DNA of 64,000 nt from Erwinia sp. S63 (GTDB taxonomy: Bacteria > Pseudomonadota > Gammaproteobacteria > Enterobacterales > Enterobacteriaceae), in the NCBI RefSeq assembly GCF_016625195.1, contig NZ_JACVUP010000006.1:216618-280617 (forward strand), written 5' to 3'. Below, in pieces: positions 44,762-51,774 of this stretch. The translations under genes were made by a program, and so were the position numbers. The notes below the pieces were generated by a model. That model was not told the DNA's origin. It saw nothing but the letters and a program-made list of their open reading frames with translations, and searched no databases. Positions within the stretch are counted from its first letter, which is position 1. Each line of letters begins with the position of its first letter.

Positions 44762-45973
44762 ATGTTTTATGTTTTTGGACCTAACAAACAAGGGATTAAT
44801 GTGCTTATTAAATTTCTTGCCCCATACATTCTTTTCTGTTACAGCGCGGCATATAGCATACTTCAAACGCTCGATGGCACAGGATTAGTCTCAACAATAC
44901 GATACGAAAACAATGGCGTGAGCCCTTTTGCGACAATGATATTTACACCTGATGAACAAGCCGGGAATATGTTGCCAGTGATAATTGCTAGCATGGTCTT
45001 TATTATCATTCTTCTTCTCACCGCTGCATATGTATTACGAAAAAAAATCGGAGTTATTATTTGTGCCATTATTTTGATATTACCCGGCCTGCTTGCGATG
45101 TCAGATTATTTTCCATCTATAAGATGGTTTCCTTACTATTATAATATTGGTGGGGCTGGAGAGGTGGGTAGTCCGGTGGGTATGAGCTGCTTGGTTATCA
45201 CGGGAATAATTACAGGTTGGGCTGTTCTGATACTGATTCAGGCTTATTTTCGTGCAGGAGAACGTTTCAGAACGGTATTTGATATTTTTCTTATCCTGAC
45301 TGCCGCAGCAAACGGGATATTCTGGGTTCATGATAAAGAGGTTAGTTCAATCCAGTCCGCTTATCAGGAAACCAGCAGGGTTATAAATTCATCGAATGCC
45401 TATCTCTTGAAGCAGGTAGAATACTATGATGAACAGTGTAGAAGCGGTGTTGTTAAGAATGCACTTTCCTGCCAGTGGGCATCTGATATTCAGGGGAAGC
45501 TTAACGATTATACTTATCAGCTTCCTTCTGTTTTTTTGCAATTCACACCTGATACTGTGGGTGGCTTATATAAGACCTACGGCATGTCAGATTCTAAGGC
45601 TGAGAAAATACGAGAAGAATTAAATGAATATAATATGCATACGTGTCCTGAGAAGAAGCTTGGACAAGGAGTAATTCAATTAGCACCTTCATCAAGACTA
45701 TGTCAAGAGACACCAAGTAATTACTGCGATGCTATCATTGAGGACCAATACAGACATGTCGCAAGGGGAGAAGTTGCAATAGCGAGTGAATGTGTTTTTT
45801 CATCGTTATTAAGGAATAAAAAAATTCTGAAAAAGGAGAAAGATGAACTTAGTGAGTCATCCAAAAGTAGTAATTTTCGTTGGCTTTGGTTTGTTCTGTT
45901 ATCCATTTTTCTAGGCGGGAAAATTGCCACGCTGATGTATAAAATGCGTGATTCGACTACCGTAAGGATATAA
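44762..45973 (+). CDS. Membrane protein of unknown function, AT-rich accessory gene
   Basis: 403 residues. Five or more N-terminal membrane helices (about 15-35, 75-97, 100-118, 142-165, 175-192), a large extracytoplasmic region (about 195-365) with cysteines in CRSGVVKNALSCQW, HTCPEKKLG, RLCQETPSNYCDAI and SECVF, and a final helix (FRWLWFVLLSIFLGGKIATL). Paired cysteines suggest disulphides outside the cytoplasm. It lies next to the TraG-like gene, where exclusion or surface proteins are common; function is otherwise unknown. The upstream region 44571-44761 contains an inverted repeat CACATCCGC/GCGGATGTG. Confidence 0.72.
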   Translation: MFYVFGPNKQGINVLIKFLAPYILFCYSAAYSILQTLDGTGLVSTIRYENNGVSPFATMIFTPDEQAGNMLPVIIASMVFIIILLLTAAYVLRKKIGVIICAIILILPGLLAMSDYFPSIRWFPYYYNIGGAGEVGSPVGMSCLVITGIITGWAVLILIQAYFRAGERFRTVFDIFLILTAAANGIFWVHDKEVSSIQSAYQETSRVINSSNAYLLKQVEYYDEQCRSGVVKNALSCQWASDIQGKLNDYTYQLPSVFLQFTPDTVGGLYKTYGMSDSKAEKIREELNEYNMHTCPEKKLGQGVIQLAPSSRLCQETPSNYCDAIIEDQYRHVARGEVAIASECVFSSLLRNKKILKKEKDELSESSKSSNFRWLWFVLLSIFLGGKIATLMYKMRDSTTVRI

Positions 45974-46081
45974 ATTTAGCGTAAGAAAACCTCCGACTTT
46001 CAGAGGTATTGCTGGTAAAGCAATATCCTTATTGAAGTTACAGAACTCCTTGTAATTGATTGGGTGAAAATTCAACTTCTC

Positions 46082-46111
46082 TTGAAAAATGATCATGCTT
46101 CGATCTAATAT
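46082..46111 (+). promoter_or_regulatory. Promoter-like boxes upstream of STAXI copy 2
   Basis: TTGAAA (46082-46087), 18-base spacer and TAATAT (46106-46111), 8 bases before the STAXI copy begins. It has the same relative position as the boxes before copy 1. Confidence 0.4.
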
Positions 46112-46118
46112 CTCCATC

Positions 46119-46277
46119 GTTGTACCGTTGCGTAACGCAACATGCCAATGTCCCGGCAATCTGAGAGGGACGCCTTCGGGTGATTGCATGCCAAAACCGT
46201 CATGACCTGAGAGACGGTGCCTTTGGGCGGTAACTCCGTTTAACCTTTGAAAACGGAGGTCGTAAAACGACGAAGGT
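46119..46277 (+). ncRNA. STAXI element, copy 2 (tandem pseudoknots)
   Basis: Same architecture as copy 1 but with many compensating changes. First hairpin GTTGCG/CGCAAC (46127-46141). Pseudoknot 1: GTCCC (46150-46154) with GGGAC (46167-46171), interlocked with GCAATC (46156-46161) and GATTGC (46182-46187), with the CC-TTCG-GG loop. Pseudoknot 2: ACCGTC (46196-46201) with GACGGT (46213-46218); the partner stem is weaker. Pseudoknot 3: CCGTTT with AAACGG, its loop ACCTT pairing with AAGGT, and a GTCGTAAAACGAC hairpin between. It lies 685 bases before the XerDC-like integrase gene. Confidence 0.8.
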
Positions 46278-46279
46278 CC

Positions 46280-46880
46280 TTTTGCTTTCAATGCCTGTTC
46301 AGGGCTTTTTCATCTTCATGGCGATTCTCGCCTTCGCTTCCTCTTTCGTTCAGACGCTGAAATCCGGTTGCAAACTTTGCGGCGTGGGTATGACCATTTG
46401 GAACATTTGGGCATCTTCCACGACTGCATTGTGAGCAGAGGAGCGCGGCGTCACTTGCGTTCGAGTGAAACGAGTACCAAGTGACGCGCGCAGCGCACAA
46501 CTGGCAGAGCTGACGCACTGCCGTTTCAACAACTCTTTTACCAACTGACCAACACGTACTTAAAGGTTTTAAGGGCCTTAAAAACGTACATCATTCACTT
46601 TTTGTTCATTTATCAACCAAACGTCTTACCCATAAAAACGGGTCAGGACTTCATTCAGAGAGGAGAAAAATCGACACGATATCGATGGCGACACCAGTCA
46701 ACATACTGGTGTGTGGAAGCAGACTGATTCATTTCAGCCCGGTGAAAACCGCGAACAGGTCAGAGACCTGGGGAGCTTCGCAATAACTCAACATTTCGCC
46801 GCCCCGATGCACAGATATCTGTCGAGACGCAGGAAGCGCAACCTTAAACCGTGACGTCGGGGTGAAATTCATCGTCTGTA
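46280..46880 (+). other. Non-coding region rich in inverted repeats, upstream of the integrase
   Basis: No supported gene. It contains GCGTCACTTG (46448-46457) with CAAGTGACGC (46478-46487), a 10-base perfect inverted repeat, and a TTTTAAGG-G-CCTTAAAA palindrome near 46567-46583 flanked by ACGTAC repeats. Around 46735-46860 there is a GC-rich stretch with several short pairings. It may be a regulatory leader or a site used by the recombinase. Confidence 0.35.
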
Positions 46881-46894
46881 GCTGTGGCGCAGTC

Positions 46895-46940
46895 GGTGTC
46901 AGTGCTTTTCCGTTCACACAGACGGAAAAGCACTGACACC
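46895..46940 (+). repeat. 19-base perfect inverted repeat before the integrase ribosome site
   Basis: 46895-46913 (GGTGTCAGTGCTTTTCCGT) is exactly complementary to 46922-46940, with an 8-base loop. The hairpin ends 11 bases before GGAGGGG and 21 bases before the ATG. It is either an attenuation or stabilising hairpin for the integrase mRNA, or a recombinase binding site. Confidence 0.8.
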
Positions 46941-46961
46941 TATTTTATTGGAGGGGTGACT

Positions 46962-47852
46962 ATGGCAAAACTGAATAAGAATTTAAAAACGCTTGCCCGA
47001 CAGGCAGGGGGAAGTTTTAAAACTGTTTCTGACCGTATGAAAATTGCGGACAGGTTCGCTGAACGTTTATTAAAACTGAACATCCAAATTAGAGATATTA
47101 AGAACATCAGGACCGGGCATATTGAGTTGTATATGAAAAGCCGCCTTTCTGAAGAGATTTCCAGACGTACACTTCAGAATGAAATGTCGGCTATCCGGGC
47201 TTTATTACGGGTTGCAGGAAAAACATTTATGGCTAATCCGGCTCATGAAAAACTGAGTAACCAGGCTCTTGGTATTTCAGAAACCAGCCGGGACGGAACA
47301 AAAGTTGCGATTCCAGATACTTATTTCAGGCAGGTGCTGACGAGTGTGGAAAAAAAGGATGAAGGTGTTTCCTGTGCATTGAGGTTATCCCGGTTACTGG
47401 GTTTACGAACGGAAGAAACCGTACAGTCCGCGAAATCATTACGAACATGGAAAAAAAACTTGCTCAATGGTGACGTAAAAGTACGCGTTGTCTTCGGGAC
47501 AAAAGGAGGACGTCCCAGAGATACGACAGTGTTAGATCGTGAGGCAACGCTTTCCGCCATTAATACCGCGTTGAAACATCTGGAAAATAATAACGGAAAG
47601 TTAATCGACAAGCCTTCATTACATACCGCTATCGAACGCTATCGAAATATAGTTCGTGAAGCCGGTTTAACAGGGAAATATGCACCCCATAGTTTGCGTT
47701 ATGCCTACTCAGTTGATGTTATGAATCACCATATGAAAAACGGTTTCAGTAAAGAAGAGGCGCAGGCTCTTGCATCAATGGATTTGGGGCATGGGGATGG
47801 CAGGGGGCATTATGTGGCTCGTGTGTATAATAAGGTTGAGAGTAATGAGTGA
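46962..47852 (+). CDS. XerDC-like integrase-domain protein (tyrosine recombinase)
   Basis: 296 residues from the ATG at 46962 with a strong GGAGGGG site. N-terminal SAM-like domain (about 1-100, RRTLQNEMSAIRALLRVAGK), then a catalytic domain with Arg in RLLGLRTEETVQ, HSLRYAY (His-x-x-Arg) and DLGHGDGRGHYVARVY (His and nucleophilic Tyr). All catalytic residues are present. This is the integrase subclass common in ICEs beside ssb, topB and antirestriction genes. It is probably not the ICE's own att integrase and its substrate is unknown. An upstream in-frame start would run through the 19-base hairpin and is not used. Confidence 0.9.
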   Translation: MAKLNKNLKTLARQAGGSFKTVSDRMKIADRFAERLLKLNIQIRDIKNIRTGHIELYMKSRLSEEISRRTLQNEMSAIRALLRVAGKTFMANPAHEKLSNQALGISETSRDGTKVAIPDTYFRQVLTSVEKKDEGVSCALRLSRLLGLRTEETVQSAKSLRTWKKNLLNGDVKVRVVFGTKGGRPRDTTVLDREATLSAINTALKHLENNNGKLIDKPSLHTAIERYRNIVREAGLTGKYAPHSLRYAYSVDVMNHHMKNGFSKEEAQALASMDLGHGDGRGHYVARVYNKVESNE

Positions 47853-48061
47853 AGAAGTTTTTTGTTTTTGCCAATGATTTGGTTATTGGACGTGTATTTT
47901 TGAAACTGAGACACAGAATTGCAATTATTATCGACAGGGGGGACTACGAAGTGGCCTGCTCACAGGAGGCTCATGCGCATTATGGCGATAAGTTCACCCA
48001 AACTGATGCGTTTCTGTATTTCATATATGGCGCACTTTCAGAAATTTTCAATGAAATCTAA
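47849..48061 (+). CDS. Small hypothetical protein coupled to the integrase
   Basis: 70 residues from a GTG overlapping the integrase stop (GTGA): MKKFFVFANDLVIGRVFLKLRHRIAIIID to LSEIFNEI. Soluble, alpha/beta-like; no family recognised. The overlap suggests translational coupling and a shared role with the recombinase. Confidence 0.6.
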   Translation: MKKFFVFANDLVIGRVFLKLRHRIAIIIDRGDYEVACSQEAHAHYGDKFTQTDAFLYFIYGALSEIFNEI

Positions 48062-48229
48062 GTGAAAGGGGAGGCGATTGTGACCCATGAAAATATGATC
48101 CTGTGTTATGGTCATTTTAAACAGGACACTTTTTGACACGGGATATTTTCAGCAGTAGTGGCATTTCTGTTGAGGACTTCCTCTTCCTGGCTTACACCAC
48201 AATATGGGAAGAACTTTGCGCTGACACTA

Positions 48230-48258
48230 TTGCCGGAGGTGCGGGAATTGTGTACGCT
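48230..48258 (+). promoter_or_regulatory. Weak promoter-like boxes upstream of STAXI copy 3
   Basis: TTGCCG (48230-48235), 17-base spacer and TACGCT (48253-48258), ending 11 bases before the element. It is a poor sigma70 match and is listed because its placement mirrors the other two copies. Confidence 0.25.
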
Positions 48259-48269
48259 TAATTTGCTAA

Positions 48270-48427
48270 CGTTGTCTCTGACAACTGCCAATGCCTGAGT
48301 GATTTGAGACAGGCGCCTTCGGGTAATCACATGCCAATGCCATCATAACCTGAGAGATGGCGCTTTCGGGCGGTAATAAATCTGTTTAACCTTTGAAAAC
48401 AGAGTCCCTTAAGGGATAGGGTCCTTT
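48270..48427 (+). ncRNA. STAXI element, copy 3 (tandem pseudoknots)
   Basis: First hairpin GTTGTC/GACAAC near 48271-48286. Pseudoknot 1: GCCTG (48293-48297) with CAGGC (48310-48314), interlocked with GTGATT (48299-48304) and AATCAC (48325-48330), again with the TTCG tetraloop hairpin. Pseudoknot 2: GCCATC (48339-48344) with GATGGC (48356-48361). Pseudoknot 3: CTGTTT with AAACAG, ACCTT with AGGGT, and a TCCCTTAAGGGA hairpin between. The stem 1 sequence differs from copies 1 and 2 yet pairs perfectly. It precedes the small-gene/ArdC cluster by about 120 bases, the same spacing as copy 1 to its gene. Confidence 0.8.
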
Positions 48428-48546
48428 CAACCAAATACCTCTTTTCGGTTTTCTTGTTGTACTCGTCCTGCAGCATCATGGCCAACTCGTCATCCATCAG
48501 GGAAACTTTCCCTATGGGACAGTTCCCTTATTAAGGAACCGTCCTT

Positions 48547-48954
48547 ATGCACTACACCCGCATGTTTAACTCAGGCACCTTGTTTCGCTGTGATTCCTCA
48601 GTTAACGCAGGAATCATCGTGGATTATGTCAAAGCTCAACTTCACTCACGTCTTACAGACAAACTCATGGTCGATGCCGATCCTGCCATGCCTGCTGACG
48701 GTCTTCCGGATTACCTGACTTTTCTCAGATGGATCGCAGATACAACAGGCTTCGTGACAGAATCTGGATTCATCACACACGACTTTGTCCAGGACGCGGT
48801 GGATTCCCTCATCCTCATGGGTGTAGAGGTTCACAGCCGACACTGGCACGAGGCTTTTCATCAAGGCGTTATCAGATTCCGTGAAGTCAGGAACCTGAGC
48901 ACAATTTCAGAGAAAATGCGCGAAGAGTTCTACTCAGAGTGTGAGTTTCTTTAA
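48547..48954 (+). CDS. Hypothetical protein downstream of STAXI copy 3
   Basis: 135 residues: MHYTRMFNSGTLFRCDSSVNAGIIVDYVKAQL, then DYLTFLRWIADTTGFVTESGFITHDFVQDAVDSLILMGVEVHSRHWHEAFHQG. Mostly helical, soluble, no family recognised. First gene of a series of small ICE genes. Its leader has GTTCC (48522-48526) that can pair with GGAAC (48535-48539) of the ribosome site, and AAGGA that can pair with TCCTT; the two pairings exclude each other. Confidence 0.68.
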   Translation: MHYTRMFNSGTLFRCDSSVNAGIIVDYVKAQLHSRLTDKLMVDADPAMPADGLPDYLTFLRWIADTTGFVTESGFITHDFVQDAVDSLILMGVEVHSRHWHEAFHQGVIRFREVRNLSTISEKMREEFYSECEFL

Positions 48955-49010
48955 CAGGTCTGCATGCTAAGCAGCCTCTCGAACGGTTTAACAATCGAAC
49001 GTTTATCCAA

Positions 49011-49037
49011 CCTGATGGGGCTACTATCCCCATCAGG
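49011..49037 (+). promoter_or_regulatory. Leader hairpin before the 49071 gene
   Basis: CCTGATGGGG (49011-49020) and CCCCATCAGG (49028-49037), a 10-base perfect stem with a seven-base loop, 33 bases before the ATG. No T-run follows, so it is more likely a processing or stability element than a terminator. Confidence 0.55.
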
Positions 49038-49070
49038 GGCAGGTTTCCTCAATTCTTTAAGGGATCCACT

Positions 49071-49430
49071 ATGAACGAGTTTTTATCTGCACAACCCTTT
49101 CACATTAGTGCCCGTGAACGGACTGCCCACAAAGTGGCGCTGGCCAAAGCTGAAGGTGACTTGATGAGTATTGCCGCTTTACGTCGCCTCGGCCTCAACA
49201 CAGCAATCGACCAGGATGGCTTTGACGAATATGTCTGGGACATGGCTGGGGTTGCCCGTGATTTGGCAGAGCTGTCGGTACGCAATCTTATCCCCGCAGC
49301 ATGGCAGTCGATTTTTGACGGTCTCTGCCTGATGGCCAGAAATATTGATGAAGCCGCCTGGGATTTCTTTTTCTCTGCTGCCGTCGATCAGGAAGAGTGC
49401 GTGATGCACGAAGAACGCTACATGGACTAA
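49071..49430 (+). CDS. Small hypothetical ICE protein
   Basis: 119 residues, helical and acidic: RERTAHKVALAKAEGDLMSIAALRRLGLN, WDMAGVARDLAELSVRNLIPAAWQSIFDGL, and a C-terminal EEC/HEERYMD end. The ribosome site AAGGGATCC precedes the ATG. No family recognised. Its acidic surface and its place in the ArdC cluster make a DNA-mimic or anti-defence role conceivable, but there is no direct evidence. Confidence 0.62.
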   Translation: MNEFLSAQPFHISARERTAHKVALAKAEGDLMSIAALRRLGLNTAIDQDGFDEYVWDMAGVARDLAELSVRNLIPAAWQSIFDGLCLMARNIDEAAWDFFFSAAVDQEECVMHEERYMD

Positions 49431-49585
49431 GAGATACCTCCCGGTTCGACTGACAATCTTTCAGGCTGACGGTCGGGATAAGGATTTTCACCAACACATT
49501 GGTTAGCCATTAACCAGACGCTGGCGTCACTCATGACAAAAGCGATAACCCATGCGGGGACAACCTCCCCCGCATTCGCGGTGAA

Positions 49586-49616
49586 GGTTTTCTCCGCAAT
49601 AATTTAGGAGAAAACC
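49586..49616 (+). promoter_or_regulatory. Hairpin that hides the ribosome site of the 49617 gene
   Basis: GGTTTTCTCC (49586-49595) pairs perfectly with GGAGAAAACC (49607-49616), which is the whole Shine-Dalgarno sequence and spacer up to the ATG. Folding would block translation initiation. Confidence 0.65.
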
Positions 49617-49925
49617 ATGAGCAGTATAATGCTGATACTTATCACCCGTACCACCCGTATGCTCAGCAGCCTTTCAGAGGCCATGCGGCAGCGACAGGCA
49701 GAATGGTTCACTAACCGCAGCGGTCACAGCAGTTTCCGCGCGGAGGTTATCCAGTCTGATGACGGATTTACCGCCGTCATTTCGCGCAGAACGGGTTATA
49801 GCTCACGCGACTGGCACTATCAGCAGCTGGCCCACACGGGTCATTTTGCCACCGCCCGAAAAGCCTTACGGGCTGGACGGCAGATGGCGCAGCAGATGGC
49901 CGGCCTGCGTTACCGCTTTGACTGA
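49617..49925 (+). CDS. Small hypothetical ICE protein
   Basis: 102 residues: an N-terminal hydrophobic-then-basic helix (SSIMLILITRTTRMLSSL), RQRQAEWFTNRSG, FRAEVIQSDDGFTAVISRRTGYSSRDWHYQQL and a basic C-terminal helix (TARKALRAGRQMAQQMAGLRYRFD). Basic overall; no family recognised. Its ribosome site is buried in the hairpin 49586-49616, so expression probably depends on leader refolding or coupled translation. Confidence 0.62.
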   Translation: MSSIMLILITRTTRMLSSLSEAMRQRQAEWFTNRSGHSSFRAEVIQSDDGFTAVISRRTGYSSRDWHYQQLAHTGHFATARKALRAGRQMAQQMAGLRYRFD

Positions 49926-49975
49926 TTTTTTTTAACTGAATGATACTTCCCGGAGGGACCTTCCCTTCCGGGGAG

Positions 49976-50005
49976 GTTTCCTCCCTATCGTTAACCGGAG
50001 GGAAC
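49976..50005 (+). promoter_or_regulatory. Hairpin that hides the ribosome site of the 50006 gene
   Basis: GTTTCCTCC (49976-49984) pairs with GGAGGGAAC (49997-50005, one G-U pair), covering the Shine-Dalgarno and spacer up to the ATG, as at the preceding gene. Confidence 0.6.
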
Positions 50006-50617
50006 ATGATCCGTTTTACATCAACTGTGCTTCGACCGCTGCTCACTCAGAACATGGGTATGCAGCGCCCGCTTATACTTGAAAAAAATCTGGGGATTTA
50101 TATCCGCATACCCGATGACAGACGCCCCGGGGAGTGGCTAAAGGCCTGGGCTGCAGGCTGTAATCCTTCCAAGGATTCAGACTGGTCAGCTTTCAGTGAC
50201 GCCTTAATTCCTGACAGAGAATTCTTTTTCAAAACCTTTATGGCGCAGAGCATGTTTGACGCCGTGTTGAATGACCATTGTGACTTGCTTATTAAACCCG
50301 TCATCAGCGACCTGAATAACGCGCTGACGCTTCACAAGGAAACACAATTACCGATGAAAGTATATGTGCCGGTGGGTGATTACCGTGAGCGTGTCCAGTG
50401 GCTATATGACCAGTCTTTGCGCCACTTTCATGCCTGCGTGGGTGATGCTGAACGTCTAAGTTGGCGCTCACAGGCATTGTTTGTTCTGGATCAGGTGATA
50501 CGCCTGGATTCGAAACGGGCAAAGCCAGCAGACCGGGAGATGTTTAACCGTGCGGTGGAAAGCGTCAAAGACCGCATCCGGGCTGTTATGTCAGACGGTT
50601 CCTTACGTTATTACTGA
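50006..50617 (+). CDS. Hypothetical ICE protein upstream of ardC
   Basis: 203 residues from the ATG at 50006. Helical: MQRPLILEKNLGIYIRIPDDRRPGEWLKAW, SKDSDWSAFSDALIPDREFFFKTFM, VYVPVGDYRERVQWLYDQSLRHFHACVGDAERLSW, and FNRAVESVKDRIRAVM. No signal peptide. I do not recognise a family. Its place between small ICE genes and ardC suggests establishment functions. The nearest in-frame upstream start (49940) would run through the leader hairpin. Confidence 0.65.
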   Translation: MIRFTSTVLRPLLTQNMGMQRPLILEKNLGIYIRIPDDRRPGEWLKAWAAGCNPSKDSDWSAFSDALIPDREFFFKTFMAQSMFDAVLNDHCDLLIKPVISDLNNALTLHKETQLPMKVYVPVGDYRERVQWLYDQSLRHFHACVGDAERLSWRSQALFVLDQVIRLDSKRAKPADREMFNRAVESVKDRIRAVMSDGSLRYY

Positions 50618-50692
50618 CCTATTTTTTTCACTCACCGGTGGCGCACTGTCCGCCATCGGGCAGGCGCGCCCCTGACACTAAGGCTGCGTCTC

Positions 50693-51679
50693 ATGAAAAC
50701 TACCACCGCCCGCCGTAAATCGGCGGCAGTTAAGAATTCTCCCGACCTGTATCAGCAGGTCACCGACAAAATTATCGTCGCGCTTGAGAACGGTGTGCCC
50801 CCCTGGCGGCGTCCATGGCGTTCGGCTGAACGAGTGCACAGCAGCAGTTTGCCAGTGAATGCCGTCACCGGCCGTGCCTACAGTGGTATCAATGTTCCGC
50901 TGTTATGGATGGCCGCTGAAGAGCAAGGGTACGCCTCCGATCGCTGGATTACTTTCAGACAAGCGAAAGAAGCCGGCGGGAACGTCAGGAAAGGTGAGAC
51001 CAGCTCGCTGGCCATCATTTACAAACCGTTTGAGAAACAGGCACGGGATAGCAGTGATAACCTGTTGTTTCGGGACGGTGAACCGGTCATGGAGCAACTG
51101 GCTATGATCAAACAACTGCAGTTATTTAGTGTTTATCAGTGTGAAGGGTTACCCGAATCTGTAACGGGGAAAACTGCTGATACTTCACCGACATTACAGT
51201 GTTCCGCACTCAGCGCAGTTCAGCTGCAGCAAGTGCAGCAAATACTCAACGCAACCGGCGTCGGCTGTGATCACCGGCGACAGGACCGCGCTTATTATCG
51301 TCCAGGCGCAGACCGCATCATGATGCCGACGGCATCGCAGTTCCGGACAGAGGCAGATTACTGGTCCACGATGCTGCACGAAATGGTGCATGCTACAGGA
51401 CACGGGAACCGCCTCAACCGGGAAGGGATCACCTCTTCATCGCGGCAGTTTGGCGACCCGGTTTACGCATTCGAAGAGCTGATAGCGGAAACCGGCAGTG
51501 CTTTTCTCTGTGCGCAGCTTGGTATCAACGGCGAAGTTCAGCACGAAAGCTATCTGGCCGGTTGGCTGAGAGCACTTCGTGAAGATAAGCGAGCGATTTT
51601 CCGGGCCTGCCGTTTCGCCCGGGAAGCCTCTGAATATTTACTTGAACCCCTGAACCGAAATACGGAACAGGCGGCATAA
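50693..51679 (+). CDS. ardC: ArdC family antirestriction protein
   Basis: 328 residues. N-terminal ssDNA-binding domain (about 15-125): DLYQQVTDKIIVALENGVPPWRRPW, NAVTGRAYSGINVPLLW, YASDRWITFRQAKEAGGNVRKGE, IIYKPF. C-terminal zincin-like domain with MLHEMVHATGHGNRL (His229, Glu230, His233) and the helper Glu in YAFEELIAETGSAFLCA. ArdC of IncW plasmids protects incoming DNA from restriction. It is the antirestriction member expected near STAXI elements. The N-terminus, active site and length are intact. A terminator follows at 51714. Confidence 0.9.
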   Translation: MKTTTARRKSAAVKNSPDLYQQVTDKIIVALENGVPPWRRPWRSAERVHSSSLPVNAVTGRAYSGINVPLLWMAAEEQGYASDRWITFRQAKEAGGNVRKGETSSLAIIYKPFEKQARDSSDNLLFRDGEPVMEQLAMIKQLQLFSVYQCEGLPESVTGKTADTSPTLQCSALSAVQLQQVQQILNATGVGCDHRRQDRAYYRPGADRIMMPTASQFRTEADYWSTMLHEMVHATGHGNRLNREGITSSSRQFGDPVYAFEELIAETGSAFLCAQLGINGEVQHESYLAGWLRALREDKRAIFRACRFAREASEYLLEPLNRNTEQAA

Positions 51680-51713
51680 CTGAACCGGCGGCAACGTCCG
51701 CCATCATCCCCCT

Positions 51714-51747
51714 GAGGGCATCTTCCTCAGGGAGATGCCCTCTTTTT
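51714..51747 (+). terminator. Rho-independent terminator/attenuator between ardC and the DUF1281 gene
   Basis: GAGGGCATCT (51714-51723) / AGATGCCCTC (51733-51742) followed by TTTTT. An upstream CCCTGAGG/CCTCAGGG pairing overlaps it and could compete, so it may act as an attenuator. Confidence 0.8.
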
Positions 51748-51774
51748 GTTTTAACCGACAAGAGGAGTTTCACA

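Noticed and set aside
46288..46544. Two minus-strand cysteine-rich open frames near STAXI copy 2
   Set aside because: They overlap each other and the inverted repeats, and their composition reflects the repeat sequence; no ribosome site.
46962..47852. XerDC-like protein as the ICE's own attachment-site integrase
   Set aside because: It sits in the middle of the element next to STAXI copies, belongs to a small integrase subclass, and no tRNA or att-like direct repeat is nearby.
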